64,000 nt of DNA from Symsagittifera roscoffensis (taxonomy: Eukaryota; Xenacoelomorpha; Acoela; Convolutidae). Shown here in pieces: positions 15,201-27,200 of this stretch (the stretch's first letter is position 1; every line of letters begins with the position of its first letter). The notes beneath the pieces were generated by a model. It ran no database searches. It saw nothing but the letters and a program-made list of their open reading frames with translations, and was not told where the DNA came from. A program made the position numbers and the translations under genes. The stretch is taken from positions 20,819,789-20,883,788 of the forward strand of contig NC_087062.1 in NCBI RefSeq assembly GCF_963678635.1, read 5' to 3'.

Positions 15201-18200
15201 GTTCAGTATTTCTGGAAAGAGTTCGTGAAGTACAAAATTCAAAACATGAACCTGATTTGTTAAAAACAACGGACTTTTTAAATGATGGTTTTGTAAATAA
15301 AGATCATGCCAATTTCTCAATGAAAAACTTTTGATAATCTACCTAAATTTTCTCAAACTTTTTCAAAACTTCCAAAAGTATCAAAGAAAAAGGAAAATTG
15401 TCAGTTAATTAATGAACAAGTAAAAATTTTAAAGCAAAGGATAAAACTTTTTTCTAATTTTTAATTACGAAAAATCATTCACTTTTTTGAAAAAAGCTAA
15501 AAGTGATTCTTCTTTTTTCTACAAAAAGCGAAAAGAGTTTTAATTTTTTCGACAAGATGCAAAAAGTGTTTCAGTTTTTTGACAAGATGAGAATAACGAT
15601 CAAGTATTTGTACTTTTGTGCAAATTTCTAGTTTTTTCTCTAACATGTGAGCAAAATTTTTTTAATATTTGAGCAAACGTTGTATCGTTAATTTAAATTG
15701 TGTTCTAATTGTTCTCAAACATTTGGTATGTTTTAGCCTGAACTACTCACTTATTCTCACAGTTAAAGAAAGCAGATAATTACAGAAGATGAAATAAATG
15801 ACAAGCAATAATTATTCAAAGAAATTATTTCTCAAAGAGCTGTCAATCGGCAGAAGAATTCTGGAAGTTCTTTCCAGAACGCAGAGCTGGTCGAGACTGG
15901 TGTGGTTATTGTGCTAATAGAGGTGTCATTGCTTCAGAGAATCCCTCATCTTTGTCTATTGCGATGGGGTTTTCGGCTGATTCCAACTCCTCCTCCCAAC
16001 GAAAGAGGAAGTCGTTGACTGGTTGAGCCACATATCTAGAGTCAAGAATTTCGGGGTAGTTCATTCCCACATGCTGAAAAATTTCCTCTACCATTTGCAT
16101 TGTTCCGAGTTGGTATCTGTGATGGTTACTTGCGTCATATGATGTTCGTTGAAATCCCTTCGCATCACTGCCACCAGGTGCCAGACTTAAGCTATAGACT
16201 TTTTATCGCACTTGGATTTGTATCAAATCAGACGAAAACGCTACCGAGTACAAAAGATTGCTGTTTTGCACTGAGAAGATTAATTTGACCAATAATTTGA
16301 GTAAAAGAAACAGAGTAAAAACAAGAATACTATAGTGACTGTTGTAGAGCAGAGAAAGGAAGTAGTTGACGGTAATTAAATTGATATTAAAATGATTTTT
16401 CGTTAGGAGTGAGGGATACCTTCAACTCAAAAGCGTGGGTTTCACCAATCAAAACTGATTTTCCTTTTTTGGCCTGTAGTCGTGTCCATTCAGATTCCAG
16501 CTCCCTTTTATGGAAACTTTTGATCAAATTCGTCTCCAATCGGAAAAATTGACATGGTTGTTTCAAATCATTAACGCAATTTTACATTACAGTTCTCAAC
16601 AAAAACAAAATCTCCCAAAATTTGGGACAGTTCTTTGAATTCGTTCAAAGTAAAGTTGACGTAGGCACATTGTTTCAGTGCCTCATTCTCTTCTGCAGTG
16701 AAAAGTCATATCTGAATATAGGAAGGTTTGTTAACATTGTATTTCTTGATCGTGACACAAACTAGTCTTCTATTGTAAGTTGCTATGTCATAGAATTTGT
16801 TGCATTTGAAGAGCTCCTGATCCATAGTTGACTCTTTTTCAAAAGTGAGATCCAATATAGGAACGAGTTTAAGGTTTTCAGCAATTTGAGTAACAGTAAT
16901 TCTAATTGCCGAGATTACTTCAGCTTCTTTTTCACTAAGATAGACTTGCTGTCTTTTTCCGAGTTACCCCAACTCATTTTTCTTGAATAGTTGGAAGCAG
17001 GGTTTAAAGTAAATTATCCCCTTGTAGGACCAAGCAAATCTTCCAATTCTTGTTTGATTTTTTTGAAAATCAATATCATTGGCACTTGTGTCTTTTCTCG
17101 AGCACATTTTGAACAGAAGAGTGAACTGATCAGATGAGAAGTGCGAGTAAATGATTTTGAGATAAACTGAAAACGGAACTAAACAATAAAAGTCATTCAA
17201 TTTACCACAAAAGGAAATAGAACTATAAATGGAGTTTTGTGTGAAGTTTCCAATAGGGAAATTGTTTAGGTGTTAGTGCTCCTATATAAATCCATAATTC
17301 CAAGCTAAAATCACTGTTACAAATGGCTGCTGCTATGTGACAAACTCTTCCCATCTTTTATTCAGGTTACTGTAAAAAAAAATCGATATTAATTTCCGTT
17401 TCCAGTGATTTTTACAAAAAAACAAAGTAATCCAAGATTATTGTGTCTCTACCCACAATTCCTACTGTTCTTTGGAAAATTGTAAGTTCCACCTACTTCT
17501 GATTGGTTCTTCTTTCGATTACAAGGATTGGGCAAATTTCATTCCACATATCAAATTATTGATTGTTTTTACACTCTGTACAAATACAGATTTTATTCGA
17601 ACGATTTTTCATGAACTGGCGAAGTTTTCAAGGAACTTAACCGCGCTGTTCATCACAACTTGCAATGGAAAGGCGCAGAAAAACTGCCATGTATTGCAAA
17701 GAAAAAGCTGCTGCGCAAAAAATCCAAACACCATTATTTATGCTCTAACCCGAAACTCGCGAAACTATTGGTTCAGTATTTCTGGAAAGAGTTCGTGAAG
17801 TACAAAATTCAAAACATGAACCTGATTTGTTAAAAACAACGGACTTTTTAAATGATGGTTTTGTAAATAAAGATCATGCCAATTTCTCAATGAAAAACTT
17901 TTGATAATCTACCTAAATTTTCTCAAACTTTTTCAAAACTTCCAAAAGTATCAAAGAAAAAGGAAAATTGTCAGTTAATTAATGAACAAGTAAAAATTTT
18001 AAAGCAAAGGATAAAACTTTTTTCTAATTTTTAATTACGAAAAATCATTCACTTTTTTGAAAAAAGCTAAAAGTGATTCTTCTTTTTTCTACAAAAAGCG
18101 AAAAGAGTTTTAATTTTTTCGACAAGATGCAAAAAGTGTTTCAGTTTTTTGACAAGATGAGAATAACGATCAAGTATTTGTACTTTTGTGCAAATTTCTA

Positions 18201-21200
18201 GTTTTTTCTCTAACATGTGAGCAAAATTTTTTTAATATTTGAGCAAACGTTGTATCGTTAATTTAAATTGTGTTGTAATTGTTCTCAAACATTTGGTATG
18301 TTTTAGCCTGAACTACTCACTTATTCTCACAGTTAAAGAAAGCAGATAATTACAGAAGATGAAATAAATGACAAGCAATAATTATTCAAAGAAATTATTT
18401 CTCAAAGAGCTGTCAATCGGCAGAAGAATTCTGGAAGTTCTTTCCAGAACGCAGAGCTGGTCGAGACTGGTGTGGTTATTGTGCTAATAGAGGTGTCATT
18501 GCTTCAGAGAATCCCTCATCTTTGTCTATTGCGATGGGGTTTTCGGCTGATTCCAACTCCTCCTCCCAACGAAAGAGGAAGTCGTTGACTGGTTGAGCCA
18601 CATATCTAGAGTCAAGAATTTCGGGGTAGTTCATTCCCACATGCTGAAAAATTTCCTCTATCATTTGCATTGTTCCGAGTTGGTATCTGTGATGGTTACT
18701 TGCGTCATATGATGTTCGTTGAAATCCCTTCGCATCACTGCCACCAGGTGCCAGACTTAAGCTATAGACTTTTTATCGCACTTGGATTTGTATCAAATCA
18801 GACGAAAACGCTACCGAGTACAAAAGATTGCTGTTTTGCACTGAGAAGATTAATTTGACCAATAATTTGAGTAAAAGAAACAGAGTAAAAACAAGAATAC
18901 TATAGTGACTGTTGTAGAGCAGAGAAAGGAAGTAGTTGACGGTAATTAAATTGATATTAAAATGATTTTTCGTTAGGAGTGAGGGATACCTTCAACTCAA
19001 AAGCGTGGGTTTCACCAATCAAAACTGATTTTCCTTTTTTGGCCTGTAGTCGTGTCCATTCAGATTCCAGCTCCCTTTTATGGAAACTTTTGATCAAATT
19101 CGTCTCCAATCGGAAAAATTGACATGGTTGTTTCAAATCACAAAAAATGTTCGATTCTGTTCTGGTTGTCGTATCCAATCAGAGAAAAGTTTGCATTTTG
19201 AGGACTTAAATCTTCCAAATAAGTAAAAATATACACAAAGGAAATTGCAAACATAAATGAACACAGATTGTTTGCTGTGAAAATCAAAAAAATTGCCGAT
19301 ATAAGTAACACAAAAAAAAACAAAATTAAATTAAGTAGCACCTCTGCATATTCTCTTGAGTTGATGAAGATAACTCGAAATTGATGAATTTTTCGAAGCA
19401 AATCTTATTCCAAACCTGATCATGCAGGGTTTTGAACTTTAAAAATCTTTTAAAAAATGGAGGAAAAAAGAACTTCGCCGGGGAGTTTTGAAAAATTTGG
19501 GAATCGGGTAGGAGATAAAAATACTCTCTGATACATTATCATACGATTTTTTGATCATTTACAAATTTTCTTTCCTTGTCAGGTGTAATTCAGCCGTAAG
19601 TTTAAAGCTTTGATACTAAATACTTGGCTCAAAAGTAAACTTTTTGATTGGACGAGTTTCTCTAAAGAGACCTTTACTCAGCCGGAAAACGCTCTTTTGT
19701 ACAATTTGAACATCCAAAAATTTATGAAAAAAGTAGGGGTCGGCATCTATTTCAACAGTCAGAAAATCAATTGGATTTGTTTCCTTTTTCTTGTAAAGTA
19801 ACTCGAGAAAATTCAAATAAGGATTACGGTTTCTGAAAAATCATAAACAGTTTACCTTTAGAAAATGCTGGACTCTGATTGGTTGATCTCCAAAAAACAG
19901 TGTTACTTGAAAAATCTCAATTCTGATTGGTTCATTTTCCCTAAGCAACATCAGACAAAACTTATTCCATTCTGATTTTCTTTTTCGTTAAAAGCAATCG
20001 CTCTATACTTTGTATAACTACTTGAAATTATTTTCAATTATTTCCAAATTCAAAAAAGTATAAGCAATATAAGAATTTTTGAGACTTTTCAAATCTCCCA
20101 ATATTTTAGGTACTTTTAATTAAGGCACATGCTAAATCTCCCACTTTTTTCCAGATGCCGGCACTCAACAGGATTGAGAAAAAGAAATGCGAGAACTGTG
20201 GAGAAGAGTTGAAAGCGAGTGATTCTGTTGCCGATTTGTAAAATCTTGGAAAACGAGGCGGATTGAGATCAGCTACGAGATGAGTTGCTAGTCAACACTT
20301 CTTGACAGATACTGATATGGTAAATGGACGCCACAAGGTTTGAAAACATTGGCTTGGAACTTGTGTTACGTAATATAGAAACCGGTGAATATGGTTAACT
20401 CTACTCTTATGAAAACAACACTTTTTGGCAAAATCTATGCTGCTTTGTACTAAAGCAGACTTAACGACTATACGACTTGAAGTTTTGTGGAATTTCGATG
20501 GATAATCTGTCAATAGTTGGAGATGAAGTAGAGAGAAACATCTTTATCTACGATATCGTCATTGAAGCTGAACACTTCGTGGCAGAATTAGCTCGGAGAA
20601 GTATCGGTAAATAGGAGAATACAGCAAAACTTCTACGATACAACAACCACAATTTTTACGTCAATAAAATCGACAACTTCAAATGCTTCCGATGCCCAGC
20701 TTGCGATACATTTTTCCACAAGGTAGACCATTTCAACAAGCATCATCTACGATGCAAAGACCAAATCTGAAAAAATTTACAACAAAAATGTTTACTCTCT
20801 ACGTAAGACATTGTTTCAAAAACTGGATGAATTCAATATTGAGTATACCAAAGAACCGACCTTATTCAAAAACGTCGCTAATTTTGATTTTGAATCAATT
20901 GGCGCGCCATCCGAAAAACTAGAACCGACAGAAACAAAAACTTGGATCAGGAAGCATGAACCCACATTAGAGTCAATTTCATCCTAGTTACTTTACAAAC
21001 ACATACTTTTTTGTGACAAAGATCCGCAATCCCTCATTATTGACTTAGTGGCAAACTTGGAGTTGTTGACGGAAAAAAATAAAACGGATGTGCAATCAAA
21101 GATTCTGGAAACTGAAACTAACATTAAAAAGCGGCCACACACGATTTTCAGCATCCTTAATGAACGAGGCAGTTTACTGTGTACCAAAATTTATCGATTT

Positions 21201-24200
21201 GTACAATACACACCGCGTTAAGTATTCAAAACTTTCGTTCAGTCGGTTGTTGATGCTAGGCGAGCCGGTGATGAAAAACCTTTATCTGAAGTGGTAGCCG
21301 AAACTATGAAACTGCTAGGAAATAGTTCCTGCGGTTATCAAATAATGGACAGATCAAAACAAACAATGACAAATATCTTGGAGACGAGAAAACCCGTAAA
21401 GCTATTAATTACCAGTTCTTCAAGAGACTCAATGTCGTAGCTAAAGATTTGTATGAAGCGGAACTTGTTAAAACTACTATAGAGCATCGTGAACCAATTA
21501 TAGTAGGATTCTTTATACTAAAGCATGCCAAGTTGAGAATGTTGAAGCTGAATAATAACTTTTTCGACCAATTTTGCGACGTTAACAAAGTTGAAGAACT
21601 CGAAATGGATACAGATTCCTCTATTTGGCTTTGGCAGAAGAAGATTAGGATGAATGTATCCTTCCCAGCAAGCGAGCAGAATGGATTGAAAAGCGAAGCA
21701 AGGAGTGTCGAGACGATTTCAGATGAGTCAAACATTCAGATGAGTCGAGACGATTTCAGATGAGTCAACCATATGGTATGTTTTAGACTGAACTACTCAT
21801 TTATTCTCAGTTTTAAAAAAAGGATAATTACAGAAGATGAAATAAATGACAAGCAATAATTATTCAGAGAAATTATTTCTCAATGAGCTGTCAAACAGCA
21901 GAAGAATTCTTGAAGTTCTTTCCAGAACGCAGAGCTGGTCGAGACTGGTGTGGTTATTGTGCTACTGGAGGTGTCATTGTTTCAGAGAACCCCGCATCTT
22001 TGTCTATTGCGATGGGGTTTTCGACTGATTCCAACTCCTCCTCTCAAGGAAAGAGGAAGTCGTTGACTGGTTGAGCCACTTATCTAGAGTCAAGAATTTC
22101 GGGGTAGTTCATTCCCACATGCTAAAAAATTTCCTCTATCATTTGCATTGTTCCAAGTTGGTATCTGTGATGTTTACTTGCGTCACATGATGTTCGTTGA
22201 AATCCCTTCGCATCACTGCCACCAGGTGCCAGACTTAAACTAAAGAGACTGTTTATCGCACTTGGATTTGTATCAAATCAGACGAAAACTCTACCGAGTA
22301 CAAAAGATTGCTGTTTTGCACTGAGAAGTTTAATTTGACCAATAATTTGAGTAAAAGAAACAGAGTAAAAACAAGAATACTATAGTGACTGTTGTAGAGC
22401 AGAGAAAGGAAGTAGTTGACGGTAATTAAGTTGATATTTAAATGATTTTTCGTTAGGAGTGAGGGATACCTTCAACTCAAAAGCGTGGGTTTCACCAGTC
22501 AAAACTGATTTTCCTTTTTTGGCCTGTAATCGTGTCCATTCAGATTTCAGCTCCCTTTTATGGAAACTTTTGATCAAAGTCGTCTCCAATCGGAAAAATT
22601 GAAATTGTTGTTTGAAATCACAAAAAAATGTTCAATTCTGTTCTGGTTGTCGTATCCAATCAGATAAAAGTTTGCATTTTGAGGACTTTAATCTTCTAAA
22701 TAAGTAAAAATATACACAAAGGAAATTGCAAAAATAAATGAACACAAAATGTTTGCTGTGAAAATCAAAACAATTGCCGATATAAGTAACACAAAAAACA
22801 AAATTATAACAAGTCGCACCTCTGCATATTCTCTCAAGTTGATGAAGATAGCTCAAAGCTGATGAATTTTTCGAAGCAAATCTTATTCCAAACCTGATCA
22901 TGCAGGGTTTTGAACTTTAAAAATCTTTAAAAAATGGAGGGAAAAAGAACTTTGCCGGGGAGTTTTGAAAAATTTGGGAATCGGGTAGGAGATAAAAATA
23001 CTCTCTAATACATTATCATACGATTTTTTGATCAATTACAAGTTTTCTTTCCTTGTCAGGTGTAATTCAGCCGTAAGTTTAAAGCTTTGATACTAAATAC
23101 TTGGCTCAGAAGTAAACTCTTTGATTGGACGAGTTTCTCTAAAGAGACCTTTACTCAGCCGGAAAACGCTCTTTTGTACAATTTGAACGTCCAAAAATTT
23201 ATGAAAAAAGTAGGGGTCGGCATCTATTTCAACAGTCAGAAAATCAATTGGATTTTTTTTTCTTGTAAAGTAACTCGAGGAAACTCAAATGTGTTGATAG
23301 ACATTTTTCAAATAAGGATTACGGTTTCTAAAAAATCATAAACAGTTTACCTTTAGAAAATGCTGGACTCTGATTGGTTGATCTCCAAAAAACAGTGTGT
23401 TACTTGAAAAATCTCAATTCTGATTAGTTGATTTTCCCTAAGCAATATCAGATAAAACTTATTCCATTCTGATTTTCTTTTTCGTTAAAAGCAATCGCTC
23501 TATACCGTTTTCAAATCTCCCAATAAAGTAGGTACCTTTAATTAAGGCACATGCTAAAACTCTTATTTTTTTCTAGATGCCGGCACTCAACAGGATTGAG
23601 AAAAAGAAATGCGAGAACTGTGGTGAAGAGTTGAAAGCGAGGAAAACGAGTGATTCTGTTGCCGATTTGAAAAATCTTGGAAAACGAGGAGGATTGAGAT
23701 CAGCTACGAGATGAGTTGCTAGTCAACACTTCTTGACAGATACTGATATGGTAAATGGACGCCACAAGGTATTCGACTTCTTCAAAACTAGATCCTAATC
23801 TTGTTAATGAAAAACTGGATCAAGTATTTCAAAAACTTGATTTTTCAGCAAAAATCAACATTGGCTTGGAATTTGTGTTACGTAATATAGAAACCGGTGA
23901 ATATCGTTAACTCTACTCTTATGAAAACAACACACTTTTTGGTAAATCTATACTGCTTTGTACTAAAGCAGACTTGACGACTATACGACTTGAAGTTTCG
24001 TGGAATTTCGATGGATAATCTGTCAATAGTTGGAGATGAAGTAGAGAAAAACATCTTTATCTACGATATCGTCATTGAAGCTGAAGACTTCGTGGCAGAA
24101 TTAGCTCGGAGAAGTATCGGTAAATAGGAGAATACAATGAAACTTCTACAATACAACAACCACGTTTTTTACGTCAATAAAATCGACAACTTCAAATGCT

Positions 24201-27200
24201 TCCGATGCCCAGCTTGCGATACATTTTTCCACAAGTTAGACCATTTCAACAAGCATTTTCTACGAAGCAAAGACCGAATCGGAAATAATTTACAACAAAA
24301 ACTTTTACTCTCTACGTAAGACGTTATTTCAAAAACTGGATGGGTTCAATATTGAGTATACCAAAGAACCGACCTTATTCAAAAATGTCGCTATTTTTGA
24401 TTTTGAATCAATTGGCGCGCCACTCGAAAACCTGTCTACGTATTTTTACTCTCCACGTAAGACGTTGTTTCAAAAACTGGATGGGTTCAATATTGAGTTT
24501 ACCAAAGAACCGACCTTTTTCAAAAACGTCGCTATTTTTGATTTTGAATCAATTGGCGGGCCATCTGAACAACTAGAACCGACAGAAACAATAAATTGGA
24601 TCGGGAAGCATGAACCCACATTAGTGTCATTTTCATCCAAGTTACTTTACAAACCCATACTTTTGTGTGACAAAGATCCACAATCCCTCATTAATGACTT
24701 AGTGGCAAACTTAAAACGGAGATACAATCAAAGATTCTGGAATTTGAAACTAACATCAAAAAGCGGCCACACACGATTTTCAGCATTGTTAATGAACGAG
24801 GCAGTTTACTGTGTACCAAAATTTATCGATTTGTACAATACACACCGCGTTAAGTATTCAAAAGTTTCGTTCAGTCGGTTGTTGATGCTAGGCGAGCCGG
24901 TGATGAAAAACCTTTATCTGAAGTGGTTACCGAAACTATGAAACTGCTCGGAAATAATTCCTGCGGTTATCAAATAATGGACAGATCAAAACATACAATG
25001 ACAAATATCTTGGAGACGAGAAAACCCGTAAAGCTTTTAATTACCAGTTCCTCAAGAGACTCAATATCGTAGCTAAAGATTTGTATGAAGCGAAACTTGT
25101 TAAAACTACTATAGAGCATCGTGAACCAATTATAGTAGGATTCTTTATACTAAAGCATGCCAAGTTGAGAATGTTGGAGCTGTATAATAACTTTTTCGAC
25201 CAATTTTGCGACGTTTACAAACTTGAAGAACTCGAAATGGATACAGATTCCTCTATTTGGCTTTGGCAGAAGAAGATTAAGATGAATGTATCCTTCCCAG
25301 CAAGCGAGCAGAATGGATTGAAAAGCGAAGCACGGAGTGTCGAGACGATTTCAGATGAGATGCGAAAAACAACTTTTCCCCCGTACTTGCTGCTCTAAAC
25401 ATAAGAAACATGAGAAGAGAGAACCAGGATTGTTCAAGGATGAGTTCAGATGCACCAAAATACTGTGACTGTGTAGTAAAACGTATTGCTGTTACGATAG
25501 CAAAAGTCAAACGTATAAGTTTAGCAGTAAAGGATTGATCAAACGCGCATTAGAGGACTCTGGAGATGATCCGACGGCAAAGAATCGACAAGTATTGGAT
25601 GAGGCAGTGAATTTGAAGTCAAATAATAGAGTATTTAAAAACGATTAACCATGCTGTTGCCACTTATGAACAATCTAAAAAAGGAATGAGCTTTTTTTAC
25701 CCTAAACGGTAAGTTGAATGTGATGGATGTTTAGATGTGATAAACCTCTAAATTTGTAAGAGATTATGTTGTAAAATTGTATACGACGCTGTAAATTAAA
25801 AAATTTTCTCTGTAATTAACCTTTCTTTTCAAACGTTACGTTTGGGTAAACAATTTATTGTTTTTTGATTAAGAAAAAGTCTAGAATCTAGAACATCGAC
25901 AAAATCGGGCGCCAAAAGCTTTTTTCTCGAAACTTACCATCTGATACCTGTCACCGTAAAACATGGGAAATCTATTGCCTATGTTAACATATAGGATGAG
26001 GACCGGATACTCTATAGCCTATGTTAATACATGGAAGTACTCACGCCCCCCCCCCCCCCGGGCTGAACTGCCCCAACATCTACTACTCCAAACATTTTCT
26101 GCCTGGATGTTATCAAGAGCACAGAGCAGATCACCATACTGCAAATTACTAAGGGTGCAGTGCAACAGGAACATCAGGTCCACCGTCGAACATAAGTTGA
26201 AACCCAAAATTGAACACTTGCTTACCAACAACCATGAGAGCATCTCTGAACTTGAATATTTTTGCGGGATCAAAAACCTCCATTAACCAAAAGACAAAGT
26301 TGCCTTAACGAGAAATCTAAGCTACTTAGCAGAATTCCAATTTTATCAGCTAATGAAAACAAACTTGCCGGAAAAACAGATGTAGGCTAGCACAACTTAG
26401 GTCGGGGTATTCAATCCACCTTAATAGTTACCACCATAGACTGAATAACAATATACCTGACGTTTGCCCAAGTTACTATATAGGACCTCACACCACTGAT
26501 CATCCCTTTAATTGCCGGGTACACCCTATCGCACTTACCACCGACAGCCTATAGGAGAATCCCGAGGAATCTGCCAAACATCTGCATCTTATCACATAAC
26601 AGAATTTGTCTCGGTTCTCGCCACTAACTATAACCTTGGCCCCTAGAACAGGCATCATTTTTGACAACCAAACCTCACTCTTGAGTGTGCTATACAGAGA
26701 GGAGGCGCCGATACCAGCACAAAGACGCTATCGCTGGGAAAGGTGGTTCCGCTTCAATGTCGGTTTTGCCGCTAGATACCCTGGTTGGAACTGCAGTGAT
26801 AGATTATACAAGACAACGAACAAAAACCCCTGACTCTCTCTCTCTCTCTCTCTCTCAAACAGAATCAATCTCTCCGATTCAATTGGATGTTCGAAACCGA
26901 AATCAGTGTAGCAACAACAACAACATTGACGACTTAGGTTGAAAAAATCTTCGCAATAATAAACCACGCACCGCTTGTAAAAAAACAAATGACAGTGGTC
27001 AATTACTTTGGAAGTAACAACGAAATTTTCCAGCTAAAGTAACTTTTATAATTAATGTGAAAAAATGTTCTTTTAGTGGGTGCTCTATAAAATCCAAAGC
27101 ATTCCATGAGAAATTAAATTTACTGAAACATAAGGTTTTAAGCACATGAGCTATTATTCCGAAACTCGACTGATCAATTTAGGGTCACAATTCACTGGTT

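Larger units (their letters stand above)
14001..16569. repeat. Tandem duplication, copy 1 (2.57 kb)
   Basis: The segment is repeated directly after itself at 16570-19139 with only a handful of differences, including one extra A near 17,424 and single-base changes at about 14,636, 15,062, 15,706 and 16,092. The junction at 16569/16570 joins TTTCAAATC to ATTAACGC with almost no microhomology. Confidence 0.95.

Noticed and set aside
19138-19401. 87-codon hydrophobic minus-strand ORF
   Set aside because: The diverged copy at 22,630-22,900 does not keep the frame, so the membrane-protein look is probably AT-rich chance.
26835-26857. (CT)n and nearby poly-C runs (684, 26,047, 28,862)
   Set aside because: Ordinary simple repeats, possibly with unreliable length; no function inferred.
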